Shown here: positions 40,612 to 49,566 of the stretch, one piece after another
How positions within the stretch are numbered: the stretch's first letter is position 1
Layout of the letters: each line of letters starts with the position of its first letter
Assembly: GCA_963757335.1 (NCBI GenBank)
Contig: CAVWRJ010000021.1
Location: forward strand, 516,788 to 580,787
Direction: 5' to 3'
DNA from: DASQPA01 sp963757335
Lineage (GTDB): Bacteria > Acidobacteriota > Thermoanaerobaculia > Multivoradales > UBA5704
DNA length: 64,000 nucleotides
Notes under the pieces: model-generated
Database searches by the model: none
What the model was told of the DNA's origin: nothing
The model's input: only the letters and a program-made list of their open reading frames with translations
Program-made: the position numbers and the translations under genes

Positions 40612-42048
40612 TCATCCTTTCCCCGATGCCAGCTCGCAGACGATCGGGTAATCGGGCACCGTGAGGTCGAGGGCGAGGCCGCCCGGCACCTTATGGGTTT
40701 TGACGCTCAGGGCCTTCCCGGTGAGCGGGTCGGAGGCCCGGACGAGGTGGAGCGCCGCATCAGCGGCGAGGGTCACGCTCGCCTGGACTGGGGTGGGGTG
40801 CTGCTCGAAGGTCTGCGGGTCGGTCTCCTGCCAGACGAGGTAGGTGAAACCGCCGGGCACCGCGACGGCCAGGTCACGCAAGGCCGCCGGCAGGTCGGCC
40901 GCACGCTTAAGCGCGCCCGCTCCGCCCGGCTTTCCAAGATGGAGAGAGGCGAGGAGGGCCTTGAAGGCCCCGTAGGCCTGGCGGGGCTTTCGGGTCTTGC
41001 CGTCGAGCAGGCTGAAGGCCGGCTGCGAGGGGTAGTAGAGGTCGAAGAGGTCGAGGTGCTCGAGCCCCTCGTGGAGGTGGAGGACGGTCGCCCGGAGCAC
41101 CGCCTTGGCCTGGCCGAAATCTGTCCAGTTGGTCTCGGGGATCTTGACGTCCTTGGGATGAACCCCGTACTCGCTCCACCAGAAGCGGAGCTTCGGGTTG
41201 TACCGGGCATAGTCGGTCCAGGAGGCGTAGATGTTGCCGCCCGGCTGGTAGCCCGCGGGCTTGAAGCCGTAGGGGTGGATGATCGCGTAGTCGGCCGCCT
41301 TGAGCAGGGCCTGGTAGGCGGTCGAGAGATCGACCGAGCGGCTCAAGTTCCAATAGTTCCCCTCGACGGTGACCTGGGCCCCTGGGGCATGCCGGCGGAT
41401 CTCGGTCAGGGCGGGAGCCATCATGGCCGAGTAGTCGTCGGCGTTCGCGAGCGAACCGCCGGGGCCAAAGCCCTTGCCGTTGCCCACCCCGCGGACCGAG
41501 ATCGTGTTGAACGCCTCGTTCCACAGCTCGTAGGTGCCGACGAAGTCCTTGGTGTGGTTGACCGTCCAGCGCACATAGTTGGCGTAGCCGGCGGCCGCCG
41601 CCGGGCCGTCGATCGTGCCGTCGGCCTGGCGCGGCCAGTCCTTGACGTGCCCCTGGAGATCGCGCCCCGGCCCGAGGAGGGTCAGGAGGATCGCGAAGCC
41701 GGACTTGCGGAGGGCGGCGAGCACCTCGGGCTGGGGATCGCGATAGTTCTGCGGGTCCCAGGTCTCGGGATGCGCGGCCTTCTCCACCCGCTGCCGCTCG
41801 TAGCCCACCCGCAGCTCGGTGAGGCCGAGATCCCGGGCCTGCCCGAGCAGCCAGGTGACGTCGTTGCCCTGCCGGTAAGGGTAAAGGGTGGTACCGACAC
41901 GGAGGTCCGCCCCCTGGAGCGTGAGGAGCGCCTTGGAGTCAGGGTCGGGGGGCTGGGCGGCGGCCGGCTGGGCCGTCCCGAGGACGCCGAGGAAGGCCAA
42001 GGCGGCGAGGCCGCCAGAGCCGCCCAACTTCACGAGCGCAGTTGACAC
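40612..42048 (-). CDS. Secreted clan-A-like glycoside hydrolase
   Basis: A 478-residue protein with an N-terminal signal segment (GLAALAFLGVLGTAQPAAA). TIM-barrel landmarks of GH clan A: the acid/base motif ELWNEAF (E178) and the nucleophile motif FWWSEYG (E293), with HPYGFKP and FDLYYPSQPAFSLLDG near the C-terminal strands. It is followed by a beta-sandwich part (380-478). The family could be GH39-like or GH5-like; the substrate is not evident. It stands alone, with a divergent or convergent relation to repeat-rich neighbours. Confidence 0.75.
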   Translation of the reverse strand: MSTALVKLGGSGGLAALAFLGVLGTAQPAAAQPPDPDSKALLTLQGADLRVGTTLYPYRQGNDVTWLLGQARDLGLTELRVGYERQRVEKAAHPETWDPQNYRDPQPEVLAALRKSGFAILLTLLGPGRDLQGHVKDWPRQADGTIDGPAAAAGYANYVRWTVNHTKDFVGTYELWNEAFNTISVRGVGNGKGFGPGGSLANADDYSAMMAPALTEIRRHAPGAQVTVEGNYWNLSRSVDLSTAYQALLKAADYAIIHPYGFKPAGYQPGGNIYASWTDYARYNPKLRFWWSEYGVHPKDVKIPETNWTDFGQAKAVLRATVLHLHEGLEHLDLFDLYYPSQPAFSLLDGKTRKPRQAYGAFKALLASLHLGKPGGAGALKRAADLPAALRDLAVAVPGGFTYLVWQETDPQTFEQHPTPVQASVTLAADAALHLVRASDPLTGKALSVKTHKVPGGLALDLTVPDYPIVCELASGKG

Positions 42049-42163
42049 ACCGGAACCCCTACGATTCTCAGTCGCATCGTCCGATATAAGTGCCAGGCGT
42101 TTGGCGGGGACGGGTCAAGTTCAACAACCTGGCAGGGTAGCATGCTCCGGAGCTTCACACAGG

Positions 42164-42442
42164 CTAAATCGCGGCTTCCAGGAGTGCTCGCGGGTTTTTG
42201 TGCGCAATGGCCAGGAGCATACGTGCCGGTCCGGAGGGCGACCGCCGCCCCTGCTCCCACTCCTGCAACGTGCGAACCGAGACCCCGAGCAGGCGGGCGA
42301 ACTCCGACTGCGACAGTCCCACCCGAGCGCGCGTTTCGGCAACGGGTGGAAACGTAACGGCGCGGCCTACCTGACCGCTCTTGATCTCACGGATACCGTC
42401 CAGGATCTCAGCTCCGATGTCACGGACGCGTCTCTTACTCAT
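42164..42442 (-). CDS. HigA-like XRE antitoxin
   Basis: A 92-residue protein. ATG 42442 overlaps the toxin stop codon by eight bases. The helix-turn-helix at about 46-85 reads ARVGLSQSEFARLLGVSVRT then LQEWEQGRRSPSG. The N-terminal part has DIGAEILDGIREIKSGQVGR. In HigBA-type systems the antitoxin follows the toxin, as here, and represses the shared promoter. A fragment of the same sequence occurs near 40590-40615. Confidence 0.85.
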   Translation of the reverse strand: MSKRRVRDIGAEILDGIREIKSGQVGRAVTFPPVAETRARVGLSQSEFARLLGVSVRTLQEWEQGRRSPSGPARMLLAIAHKNPRALLEAAI

Positions 42443-42749
42443 CTTCAATCTCCTTCCGAATCTGTCGAAGCACGTGCGCCGGAATGTTGTCGGCAACGTT
42501 CTTCGGGTAAAGCGTCAGCATCCAGATCACACCTTCCCGAAGTCGCAGGTAGTAGATGACTCGGAGCCCCCCGCGCTTGCCTCGACCGGCAAGTCCCCAC
42601 CGGAGCTTCCGGACGCCACCTGATTCGGGAACGACCGCGCCAGCTTCGGGGTCGTTCGCGAGAGCTGCCTGTAGCTTGAGATACTCATCGTCCGACAAGT
42701 ACTCGCCCATGAGGCGAGTAAAGAGTCGAGTTTCAATGAACGTGAGCAC
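42435..42749 (-). CDS. RelE/HigB-type toxin
   Basis: A 104-residue protein with the RelE-superfamily signature GAVVPESGGVRKLRWGLAGR then KRGGLRVIYYLRLREGVIWM and LTLYPKN. These hold the basic residues and the Tyr pair expected at the mRNA-cleaving site. It overlaps the HTH antitoxin downstream; together they form a HigBA-like module. Probably intact. Confidence 0.85.
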   Translation of the reverse strand: MLTFIETRLFTRLMGEYLSDDEYLKLQAALANDPEAGAVVPESGGVRKLRWGLAGRGKRGGLRVIYYLRLREGVIWMLTLYPKNVADNIPAHVLRQIRKEIEDE

Positions 42750-42814
42750 GACAGTACTATACGGCAGAGACGGAGGCCCGTCCAGACTGGAGTGGGCGAA
42801 GCGATACCGGTACC

Positions 42815-42845
42815 TGAGAGGTGCTGAGAGGTGCCAGCCGCTCAG
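42815..42845 (+). repeat. GGTGCCAGCC (REP-like) unit downstream of the RAYT gene
   Basis: AGAGGTGCTGAGAGGTGCCA followed by GCCGCTCAGCGAG; the last part can fold (CGCTCAGCG). It faces the inverse orientation of units on the other side of the transposase gene (43975-44060). Confidence 0.65.
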
Positions 42846-42926
42846 CGAGCAGTGCGTAGAGATAGACCGTCCCTGTCCCCTCGACCGAGAGAGGCATTGA
42901 AACCTGACGAGGCGATCGAGTCGCCT

Positions 42927-43850
42927 CTACCCGTCCACCCACGGTGCGGCGGGAGGGAAACTCGCGGAGGGGAAGACGACGTCGCGCTCGCCAGCTCGCA
43001 GCCTGGCGGCGGCATCGCGGAAGGCGGCCACGAAATACTTGTAGGCCTCGTAGAGCTCCCGGCGGATCGTCCGGCTCGCCGTGTGAAAGAGCGGCGCGGG
43101 AGACTTCTTCAAGGCCTCAGGTGCTTCGTGCGGCTCTTGAGTGAGGATGGCTTCCGGACCCTTGGCGGGTACATCGTTGAGTTGGCGCCTGAGGGCGGCC
43201 TGGGTCTCGATGTCGCCGACCAGTTCCTCGATCCGTCTTCTGTAATCCTCGACCGACAGGTGCGCCCAGCAGGGGAGCGGCTCCAACTGCACTGTGTAGG
43301 GGGTCGCATAGCGTAAGCGCTCGAAGGCGATACCCCTCCGCCGGTCGGCGTGCTCCCGGGTACGGTCGAACCGGTACCCTTGGAGAGGCTCCTCCTCCAG
43401 TAGAGCGCGGACGGCGGAGACCCCGGGCCAGTCTCGCAGACGCTCGACCAGCCCCTCCTTACAGCCGTGCGCCAGGATGTAGCGTAGCCGCTCGACCTGG
43501 GCCCCCTCCTCCTCGCTGACCGGAACGGCCTGGTAGCGCCGGCCCCAGAACTTCTCGCGCCAGTGGGCGAGTCGGCCGGCCTCCCGGGCGAGATTCGAGT
43601 TGAAGTGTCCCATGAACTGAGCCATGCGGTGGGTGGACTCCACCCGGAGTAGGAGGTGGAAGTGATTGGAAGCAAAGGCGAAAGCGCAGATACCGACCGG
43701 GTAGAGCTCCTGCGCCCGTCCAAGGGCACCGAGGATGACCTCGTTGAGCTCCGTGCTAGGGGTGAGGAGAAAGCGGCCTTGGAGAGTCCGGCAGGTGACC
43801 TCGACAAGACCGCTCCCCTCGGGGGGTAGATAGCGTAGGCGTCGTCCCAT
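42927..43850 (-). CDS. REP-associated tyrosine transposase (Y1/HUH family)
   Basis: A 307-residue protein. The HUH motif is NHFHLLL (residues 62-68) in the context FAFASNHFHLLLRVESTHRM; before it lies a beta strand GLVEVTCRTLQGRFLLTP. A candidate catalytic Tyr is in RLRYILAHG (Y124), after FWGRRYQAVPVSEEE. The long C-terminal part (180-307) is typical of larger RAYT relatives. Such enzymes nick single-stranded REP palindromes and are thought to spread them. The gene is flanked by GGTGCC repeats on both sides, and fragments of its tail lie at 2317-2388, 2870-3084 and 63447-63495. Confidence 0.85.
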   Translation of the reverse strand: MGRRLRYLPPEGSGLVEVTCRTLQGRFLLTPSTELNEVILGALGRAQELYPVGICAFAFASNHFHLLLRVESTHRMAQFMGHFNSNLAREAGRLAHWREKFWGRRYQAVPVSEEEGAQVERLRYILAHGCKEGLVERLRDWPGVSAVRALLEEEPLQGYRFDRTREHADRRRGIAFERLRYATPYTVQLEPLPCWAHLSVEDYRRRIEELVGDIETQAALRRQLNDVPAKGPEAILTQEPHEAPEALKKSPAPLFHTASRTIRRELYEAYKYFVAAFRDAAARLRAGERDVVFPSASFPPAAPWVDG

Positions 43851-43959
43851 GGTGGGGAAGGACGTAAAATGTTCGGAGATCTTGCAGGGAATCTCGAACT
43901 TTCTTCTGAGCCGAAGGGTCGCCCATCTAAAGCACGGGTAATAAAGGACTTATTGAGCT

Positions 43960-44215
43960 GGAAAAACGGCTGGGCACAACCTGACCAAACGGCTGGCACC
44001 TCGCTGGCACCTCGCAGGCAAAACGGCTGGCACCTCGCAGCAGCACCTCGCAGGCACCTAGCAGTTCCTCGCCGTAGCGCTCTGCCGCCACGGCAAGGTG
44101 CCACGTTGAAGGCCCCGATAGGTGCCCGATATGTGCCAGCCGCTCAGCGGAAGCCGGGCGAGTAGTTCGCCCAAGCGCTTGTTGGCCCGAGCTGGCCAAA
44201 CGGCTGGCATCTAGC
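43960..44215. repeat. Cluster of GGCTGGCACC/GGTGCCAGCC repeats upstream of the RAYT gene
   Basis: At least six copies of AAACGGCTGGCACC or GGCACCTCGCAGG-type words between 43966 and 44060, an inverted-orientation GATAGGTGCCCGATATGTGC-CAGCCGCTCAGCGG at 44115-44152 and another AAACGGCTGGCAT at 44199-44211. No gene is seen in 43851-44365 otherwise. Confidence 0.75.
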
Positions 44216-44365
44216 AGGGGCCTGATCATCTGGTCCAAGAAACCCTGGCCCGGTCGCGGTCCCTCCTGGCGTAGGAGACGATCTTCGAGACTGGCTCCTC
44301 GCCGTAGCGTCGCGGGAGCATTGGCACCCGATTCGCAAGACGGCTCGGCCGGAGGGAATTTCCCA

Positions 44366-44560
44366 ATGAGCTGGCTGACTCTTCTTTGGATCGCCGCGAT
44401 CGTCATCGCCCTGGTTGCTATCACCGGCATCAAACCTCGGGGGACTCGCCACGTGGCGCGGACCCATCTCATGACCGCCGCCCGGGTGACCCTCGGGATC
44501 GTCGCCGTGTTGCTGGTGCTGATCGCCCTCGGGGTCTTTCACGGGGGCGGCCCTCGCTAG
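44366..44560 (+). CDS. Small two-span membrane protein
   Basis: A 64-residue protein starting at ATG 44366 behind GGAGGG. Two hydrophobic segments: SWLTLLWIAAIVIALVAITG (2-21) and ARVTLGIVAVLLVLIALGVF (37-56), joined by a basic loop GIKPRGTRHVARTHL, so both ends probably face the same side. No family recognised. It lies between repeat DNA and the YciI-like gene. Confidence 0.5.
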   Translation: MSWLTLLWIAAIVIALVAITGIKPRGTRHVARTHLMTAARVTLGIVAVLLVLIALGVFHGGGPR

Positions 44561-44669
44561 ATCCTGGCGGGCGGGGGTAAGGGGTCTCGGGTCCGGCGCG
44601 TACGGTCTTGCACCCGGGCCGTCGAAAAGCTACCGTGAGCTCCCCTACTTCCGTCCGCGAGAGGCCAGA

Positions 44670-44978
44670 ATGCCCTACTTCTTTTTCAAGCTCATCCCCC
44701 CGCGCTCGACCTTCCCTGCCGACATCACTCCGGCGGAGGCCGGGCTCATGCAGCAGCACGTCGTGTACTGGCGCGGCAAGATGGAGAAGGGGCAGGTCCT
44801 CGCCTTCGGCCCCGTCGCCGACCCCCAGGGAACTTTCGGCATCGGCATTCTCCGGCTGGAGGACGGCACCGATCCCCAGGGCCTTGTCGCCGGCGACCCG
44901 GTGGTGGCGGCAGGGGTGGGGTTCCGCTGCGAGGTCCACCCCATGCCGAGCCTGGTATTGCCCGAACCCCAGGCCTGA
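44670..44978 (+). CDS. YciI-like protein (YCII-related domain)
   Basis: A 102-residue protein. The pattern MPYFFFKLIPPRSTFPADIT, LMQQHVVYWRGKMEKGQVLA, FGPVADPQGTFGIGILRLED and a final beta strand GFRCEVHPMPSLVL match the ferredoxin-like YCII family, with the conserved His (H35) in the QQHVVYW motif. The family includes small enzymes and domains of unknown substrate. Confidence 0.75.
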   Translation: MPYFFFKLIPPRSTFPADITPAEAGLMQQHVVYWRGKMEKGQVLAFGPVADPQGTFGIGILRLEDGTDPQGLVAGDPVVAAGVGFRCEVHPMPSLVLPEPQA

Positions 44979-45079
44979 TTCCCGGGTGCGCCCCATGGCG
45001 GTGGGAGGAGAGCGCGCCGTGATGCGGCCGCCGCTCTGGGGAAGGGGCTTGTCTCGGGGGGGAACCAGGGGACCGCGCC

Positions 45080-46495
45080 TCAGCAGATCAGGAATCCCAC
45101 CGTGCTCGCGGTCAGGGCCGCCTGGAAGGCCATCGTCGAGATCGCGAGGTACGCCGTCCGCTCGCCGGGGCGGGCCAGGCATTCGGTTGCCACGGCGAGC
45201 TCGAGGAAAACGCCGAGGAAGATCCAGAGCCGGGTCACCTCGCCGCGGTTGACCCCGAGGAGATCGACCGTGAGGAGGCAGAGGGTAAAGGAGAGGAGCA
45301 GGTTGGCGGCGGGATCGACGAGGAGAGCGCGGAGGGCGCCCCGGTTCCCCACTTCGCGGGCCTTTCCCACGATCCGGCGGCCGAGGGTGAAAAGGGCGGC
45401 GAGATAGAGGAGGGAGGGCACCACCCCCGCGCCGAGGAAGAACTCTTTGAGGTCCTGGATCACCCAGATGCCGTAGGGCCGGTCGAAGCGGCGATTGAAG
45501 TCGACCGCGTCGGCAAGCATCGCCCGGAAGACCGGCAGGATCTCGAAACCGAAGGCGAGTTGCAAGGCCGCATGGGCGAGAAGGAAGCCGGCGAGGGGAA
45601 AAACCGCAATCCGCCAGAGCGCCCGTCCGTCGATCGCCGGCATCGCCAGCCGCTGGGCGAAGGCGCCGAGGAAGATCACGCCGGCCACGAAGGGGAGGGG
45701 CTCGATCAGGAGGAGGAGATAAAGGCTCGCGCCGAGGAGGAGAAGCCAGGGTAGCTGCAGGCGGCGCAGAGAGACGAGCCAGAGCCAGAACGAGAGGAGG
45801 AGGAAGCCGGGCGTCACCGTGTTGAGCACGGGAAGGAAGCCCATCTTGGCCGGCAGGAGGAGAGCCAGGGCGAGGGCCAGGAGCCCGATTCGCGCGCTCC
45901 CGAACCACTCTTTGGCGACTAGGAAGACGAGGGCGCATCCGAGGTCGGAGAGGGCGAGGACCAGAAGCCCGAGCGTCCGCGGGTTCCGGCTCACGAGCTC
46001 GAGGAAGGAATAGATCAGGATCTTCCCCGGCATGTTGGTCGCGGCGTGCTGCGGCAACTGGGAAGCGATCGACCTCCATTGCCGGAGGAGCTCTCCCGCC
46101 GGCCAGCGCAGGGCGGCGCTGTAGAAGGAGTTGCAGGCGTCGCTCTCGACGATGTGGCCGAGCGGGATGGGGTAGAGAGCGCGGATCGCCACCTGGAAGA
46201 GAAAGACCGCGGCGAGCCACCCCGAGACCACGGCCCAGGGGTGCCGGTCGACCCGGCGGAGCCCGGCCCGAAACGCGAAGGCGAGGCCGACCGCGCCGGC
46301 GAGCCCCACGAGGAGCGCCGCGGCCGTGGGCGCACCGAGGATCGGATAGGCGCAGTGGCCCGTCTCCGAGCCGAAGACCAGGCGGCGACCGAGGAAGAGG
46401 GCAACGAAGGCGCCGAAGGCAGCCACCAGCCAGGCGTCGAAGCGGAGAGAGCCCGCGAGGCGATCTGCCGGAAGAGGGGAGGGGAGGAGGCGCAT
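45080..46495 (-). CDS. Polytopic membrane protein, possible GT-C glycosyltransferase
   Basis: A 471-residue protein with about eleven to thirteen hydrophobic segments. After the first spans, a loop has IPLGHIVESDACNSFYSAAL, with acidic residues where GT-C enzymes hold their catalytic Asp/Glu. Later segments include ALALALLLPAKMGFLPVLNT and YLLLLIEPLPFVAGVIFLGA. Overall layout resembles dolichyl/undecaprenyl-phosphate-sugar transferases, but no diagnostic motif allows naming. It is encoded alone, opposite to the YciI-like gene. Confidence 0.55.
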   Translation of the reverse strand: MRLLPSPLPADRLAGSLRFDAWLVAAFGAFVALFLGRRLVFGSETGHCAYPILGAPTAAALLVGLAGAVGLAFAFRAGLRRVDRHPWAVVSGWLAAVFLFQVAIRALYPIPLGHIVESDACNSFYSAALRWPAGELLRQWRSIASQLPQHAATNMPGKILIYSFLELVSRNPRTLGLLVLALSDLGCALVFLVAKEWFGSARIGLLALALALLLPAKMGFLPVLNTVTPGFLLLSFWLWLVSLRRLQLPWLLLLGASLYLLLLIEPLPFVAGVIFLGAFAQRLAMPAIDGRALWRIAVFPLAGFLLAHAALQLAFGFEILPVFRAMLADAVDFNRRFDRPYGIWVIQDLKEFFLGAGVVPSLLYLAALFTLGRRIVGKAREVGNRGALRALLVDPAANLLLSFTLCLLTVDLLGVNRGEVTRLWIFLGVFLELAVATECLARPGERTAYLAISTMAFQAALTASTVGFLIC

Positions 46496-46544
46496 GGCGC
46501 GGCAGGCCAGCCTAGCACGAGGGCGCTCGGCCCCTCCCTGCAGG

Positions 46545-46590
46545 TGCTCTGGACAGGTGCTGGACAGCTGCCAGCCGTTCAGCGAGGTGG
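46545..46590 (+). repeat. GGTGC-CAGCC (REP-like) unit, 46.5 kb
   Basis: GCAGGTGCTCTGGACAGGTG followed by CTGGACAGCTGCCAGCCGTT and CAGCGAGG: a variant of the dispersed repeat, between the membrane-protein gene and the AcvB gene. Confidence 0.6.
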
Positions 46591-46606
46591 CCCGTTCGCG
46601 CCGGCC

Positions 46607-48229
46607 CTATCCCTTCCGCGCCGGCAACTCTTTGAGGATCCGGTCGGCCAGCGCCCCGTAGTCGCCACCGAAGTGGTGCGCCCCGGAAAAGCCGATCGAC
46701 TTGCCGAGACCGGGGTCGAGGCTTGGGCAGATCGAGTCCTTCTCCTCCTTGCCGTAGAGGCAGAGGAGGGGAGTCTTGCCGCCGATCTTTTTGACCTCGG
46801 GGAGGACCGGCCGGTCGGAGTTCGAGCCACCGCCCAGCCACTGGGTGACGTGGAACTCGAAGCTCGCGAGCTGCGAGGGCCCGAGGAGGGCGATCAGCTC
46901 GACCCGTTTCGCCAGGGCCGCCGGGAGCCGGTTGACCATGAAGGGGAGGACGTCGGCGCCGAGCGAGTAGCCGACCAGGAGGACGTGCTCTTTGTGCCAG
47001 GCCGCGAGGTAATGGTTGAGGATGCGCTCCAGATCGCGGCCGACGACCTCCGGCGGCTTCTCCTTCCAGAAGTAGGAGAGCGAGTTCAAGCCCACGACCG
47101 GGATGCCGCGGGCCGCGAGCGCGCCGCCCACCTCGCGGTCGATCCCCGCCCAGCCGCCGTCGCCGGAGACGATAACGGCCAGCCGGTCGGTGGGGGTGCC
47201 CCCGGCGGCCGGGACCTCGACGAGCGGCAGGTCGGCGATCGCGGCGTCGGGCCGCCCCTGGGGGCTGCCCGCGCTACCCGCGCCGCCAGGCGGCGTCGCG
47301 GCGGTACCGGGGCCGGCGGGGCTGGGCGGCGCCGGCCTGGCGTCCCCGCTCGTCATCTTGGCGAAGGCCTCCTTGAACTGCGGCATCCAGCGCGGTTGGA
47401 CCGAGAAGCCGTGGCCGACCTTGGGGAGCATCACGATCTCGCCGTTCTTGACCTTCTTCAAGTAGGCCGCGGTCTGATCGGGGAGGCAGGTCTCGTCGAT
47501 CGTCCCCTGGAGGGCGACGAAGGGGTTCTCCAGGCTGCTCGCGGGAAGGAAGTTGTAGCCCTTGCCCTTGGGGCCGGGCTCGAAGGTCACCCCGTGGCCG
47601 GCGCAGAAAGGCTTGGTGAGCGGCAGGTCGGGGCAGAAGCCGAGGCTGATCGCTCCCGCGAAGGTGCTGGGCGGCGCCTGGACGAGGGTGGCATAGACCA
47701 GGGTCGCCCCCGAGGAGTAGCCGACGAGCACCGGCGGCGTGTAGTTGGGACGGTTGAGCTTCTTCTGCACATACTGCGAGAGGGCCTCGAAGTCGACCGC
47801 GGCGCTCGTGCACTTGTCCTTCGCCGCCTCCGCCGCTTTCAAGTACTGGCGGATGTCGATCCCCACGACCAGGGCGTCGAGGTCGGCGAGCGCCCGCGCC
47901 ATGTCGATCACCCCCAAGTTCCAGCCGCCATCCCCCGAGACGAAGAGGACGACGTGCCGGGGCTCCGGGGTCTGGTGGTAGAGGGTGACTTTGCCGAAGC
48001 GCCCGAAGGTCAGGGTCTCGGCGGGCGGGCCGGAGGGCTCCGCTGCCGCTGCCCCCGCTTTCGCCGAGGTCTCCGATGTTGCTGATGTCGCTGGAGTCGC
48101 CGGAGTCTTGGCCGGAGTCTTGGTCGAGACACTGGCCGCCGGCAGGGGAGCGACTGTCCCCAGGGCCCCCAGGGTGACGAGCAGGGCGAGCGGGAGACGG
48201 TTGAGGGTTTTCTTGCGGATCGGGGTCAT
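46607..48229 (-). CDS. acvB: AcvB/VirJ family protein
   Basis: A 540-residue periplasmic protein. ATG 48229 starts a signal peptide (LNRLPLALLVTLGALGTVAP); the frame extends upstream without sense. Two VirJ-type alpha/beta lobes follow: lobe 1 with FVSGDGGWNLGVIDMARALA, GIDIRQYL and VGYSSGATLVYATL; lobe 2 with VIVSGDGGWAGIDREVGGAL, VGLNSLSYFWKEKPPEVVGR and VGYSLGADVLPFMVNRLP, ending SGAHHFGGDYGALADRIL with the catalytic His. AcvB relatives hydrolyse lysyl-phosphatidylglycerol. The usual LpiA/MprF partner is not next to it here. Confidence 0.85.
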   Translation of the reverse strand: MTPIRKKTLNRLPLALLVTLGALGTVAPLPAASVSTKTPAKTPATPATSATSETSAKAGAAAAEPSGPPAETLTFGRFGKVTLYHQTPEPRHVVLFVSGDGGWNLGVIDMARALADLDALVVGIDIRQYLKAAEAAKDKCTSAAVDFEALSQYVQKKLNRPNYTPPVLVGYSSGATLVYATLVQAPPSTFAGAISLGFCPDLPLTKPFCAGHGVTFEPGPKGKGYNFLPASSLENPFVALQGTIDETCLPDQTAAYLKKVKNGEIVMLPKVGHGFSVQPRWMPQFKEAFAKMTSGDARPAPPSPAGPGTAATPPGGAGSAGSPQGRPDAAIADLPLVEVPAAGGTPTDRLAVIVSGDGGWAGIDREVGGALAARGIPVVGLNSLSYFWKEKPPEVVGRDLERILNHYLAAWHKEHVLLVGYSLGADVLPFMVNRLPAALAKRVELIALLGPSQLASFEFHVTQWLGGGSNSDRPVLPEVKKIGGKTPLLCLYGKEEKDSICPSLDPGLGKSIGFSGAHHFGGDYGALADRILKELPARKG

Positions 48230-48387
48230 CTGGGGTAGCACCTCCTGGCCGGCGTAACGTATCAGCCTTCTTATTGGCCTTCTTATCAACCTTCGTGCCA
48301 CCTTGAAATCAGACGCCCCGAATCGGGCGGCTTCCTGCACTAGGAGTGTAACCGTAGGTTCGGGGAGCGGTCCCCGGGAGAGGAACC

Positions 48388-49545
48388 ATGGCTTCAGATC
48401 CATCGCATCGGCTGTTTACCCGCCTCATCCATGGGGGGCTCGCTCCGGACCCCACCACGGGGGCGATCCTGACGCCGATCTACCAGTCGACGACCTACGT
48501 CCAGGAGGCGGTGGGGAAGGACAAGGGGTTCACCTACAGCCGGACCCGCAACCCCACGGTCGCCGCCCTGGAGCGCAACCTGGGCGAGCTCGAACGGGCC
48601 CTCCCGGCCTCCTGCTTCGGGACCGGGATGGCGGCGGTGACCGTCCTCTTTCTCGCGACCCTCAAGGCGGGGGACCATGTCGTCGTTTCGGACGTCGTCT
48701 ATGGCGGCACCGTCCGCCTGCTCCGCCAGGTCTTCGCCGATCTCGGGGTGACCGCCACCTTCGTCGATCCGACGGACGCCGCGGCGCTCGCCGCCGCCTG
48801 GCGGCCCGAGACCCGGCTTTTCTTCGTCGAGTCGCCGGCCAACCCGACCCTCAAGCTGACCGACCTCGCTGCCGCGGCGGCGGCGGCGCATGCGGCGGGC
48901 GCTCTCTTGGCGGTCGACAACACGCTCCTCCCCAGCATCCAGGAACCGCTCGAGCTGGGGGCCGACGTCGTCCTCTACTCGACCACCAAGTACGTCGAGG
49001 GGCACAACGCGACCGTCGGCGGTGCCCTCTTGACTCGCGATCCGGCGCTCGCCGACCGCATCCGCTTCCTGCAGAACGCCGTCGGCAGCACCCAGTCGCC
49101 GTTCGAGGCCTGGCTCACCCTCCGCGGCTTGAAGACCCTGCCGCTCCGCATGGAGCGCCATGCCGCGAACGCCTGGACCATCGCCCGCTTTCTCGAGTCC
49201 CACCCACGGGTCGAGCGGGTGGCCTATCCGTTTCTCGACTCGTTCCCGCAGCTGGAGCTGGCCCGCCGGCAGCAGAAAAACGGCGGCGGCATGATCGCCT
49301 TCGAGGTCCGCGGCGGGAGCGCGGCGGGCATCCGGGTGATGAACGCGGTCCGCCTCTGCTCGCTCGCCGAGAACCTGGGTGCGGTGGAGACCCTGATCAC
49401 CCATCCGGCGACCATGACCCACGCGCCGATCCCGCCAGCGGAGCGCGAGGCGATCGGGATCACCGACGGTCTCGTCCGCCTCTCCGTGGGTTTAGAAGAC
49501 CCCAACGACCTGATTGCCGATCTGGAGCGCGCGCTCCAGCCGTAA
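48388..49545 (+). CDS. Cys/Met-metabolism PLP-dependent enzyme (cystathionine gamma-synthase-like)
   Basis: A 385-residue fold-type I enzyme. Hallmarks are YQSTTYVQ, FTYSRTRNPT (phosphate-binding Tyr/Arg of the neighbour subunit), SGMAA-like FGTGMAAVTVLFLATLKAGD, ESPANPT and the lysine in DVVLYSTTKYVEGHNATVGG (internal aldimine). The C-terminal block TLITHPATMTHA is typical of cystathionine synthases and lyases. The ATG 48388 follows GAGAGGAA. Directly before the aspartokinase-homoserine dehydrogenase gene, so a role in methionine formation from homoserine is likely. Confidence 0.88.
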   Translation: MASDPSHRLFTRLIHGGLAPDPTTGAILTPIYQSTTYVQEAVGKDKGFTYSRTRNPTVAALERNLGELERALPASCFGTGMAAVTVLFLATLKAGDHVVVSDVVYGGTVRLLRQVFADLGVTATFVDPTDAAALAAAWRPETRLFFVESPANPTLKLTDLAAAAAAAHAAGALLAVDNTLLPSIQEPLELGADVVLYSTTKYVEGHNATVGGALLTRDPALADRIRFLQNAVGSTQSPFEAWLTLRGLKTLPLRMERHAANAWTIARFLESHPRVERVAYPFLDSFPQLELARRQQKNGGGMIAFEVRGGSAAGIRVMNAVRLCSLAENLGAVETLITHPATMTHAPIPPAEREAIGITDGLVRLSVGLEDPNDLIADLERALQP

Positions 49546-49566
49546 GAAAGAATCAAGGAGAACATC

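Noticed and set aside
40307..40651. A plus-strand heptad-repeat protein (FHEFRKT-like).
   Set aside because: It is the 21-bp tandem array read in frame; the other strand is equally open, and there is no ribosome-binding site.
48300..48387. A SAM-type riboswitch upstream of the transsulfuration enzyme gene.
   Set aside because: Only a small hairpin (GGGGA-GCGG-TCCCC) is visible; none of the conserved SAM-riboswitch core sequences could be found.
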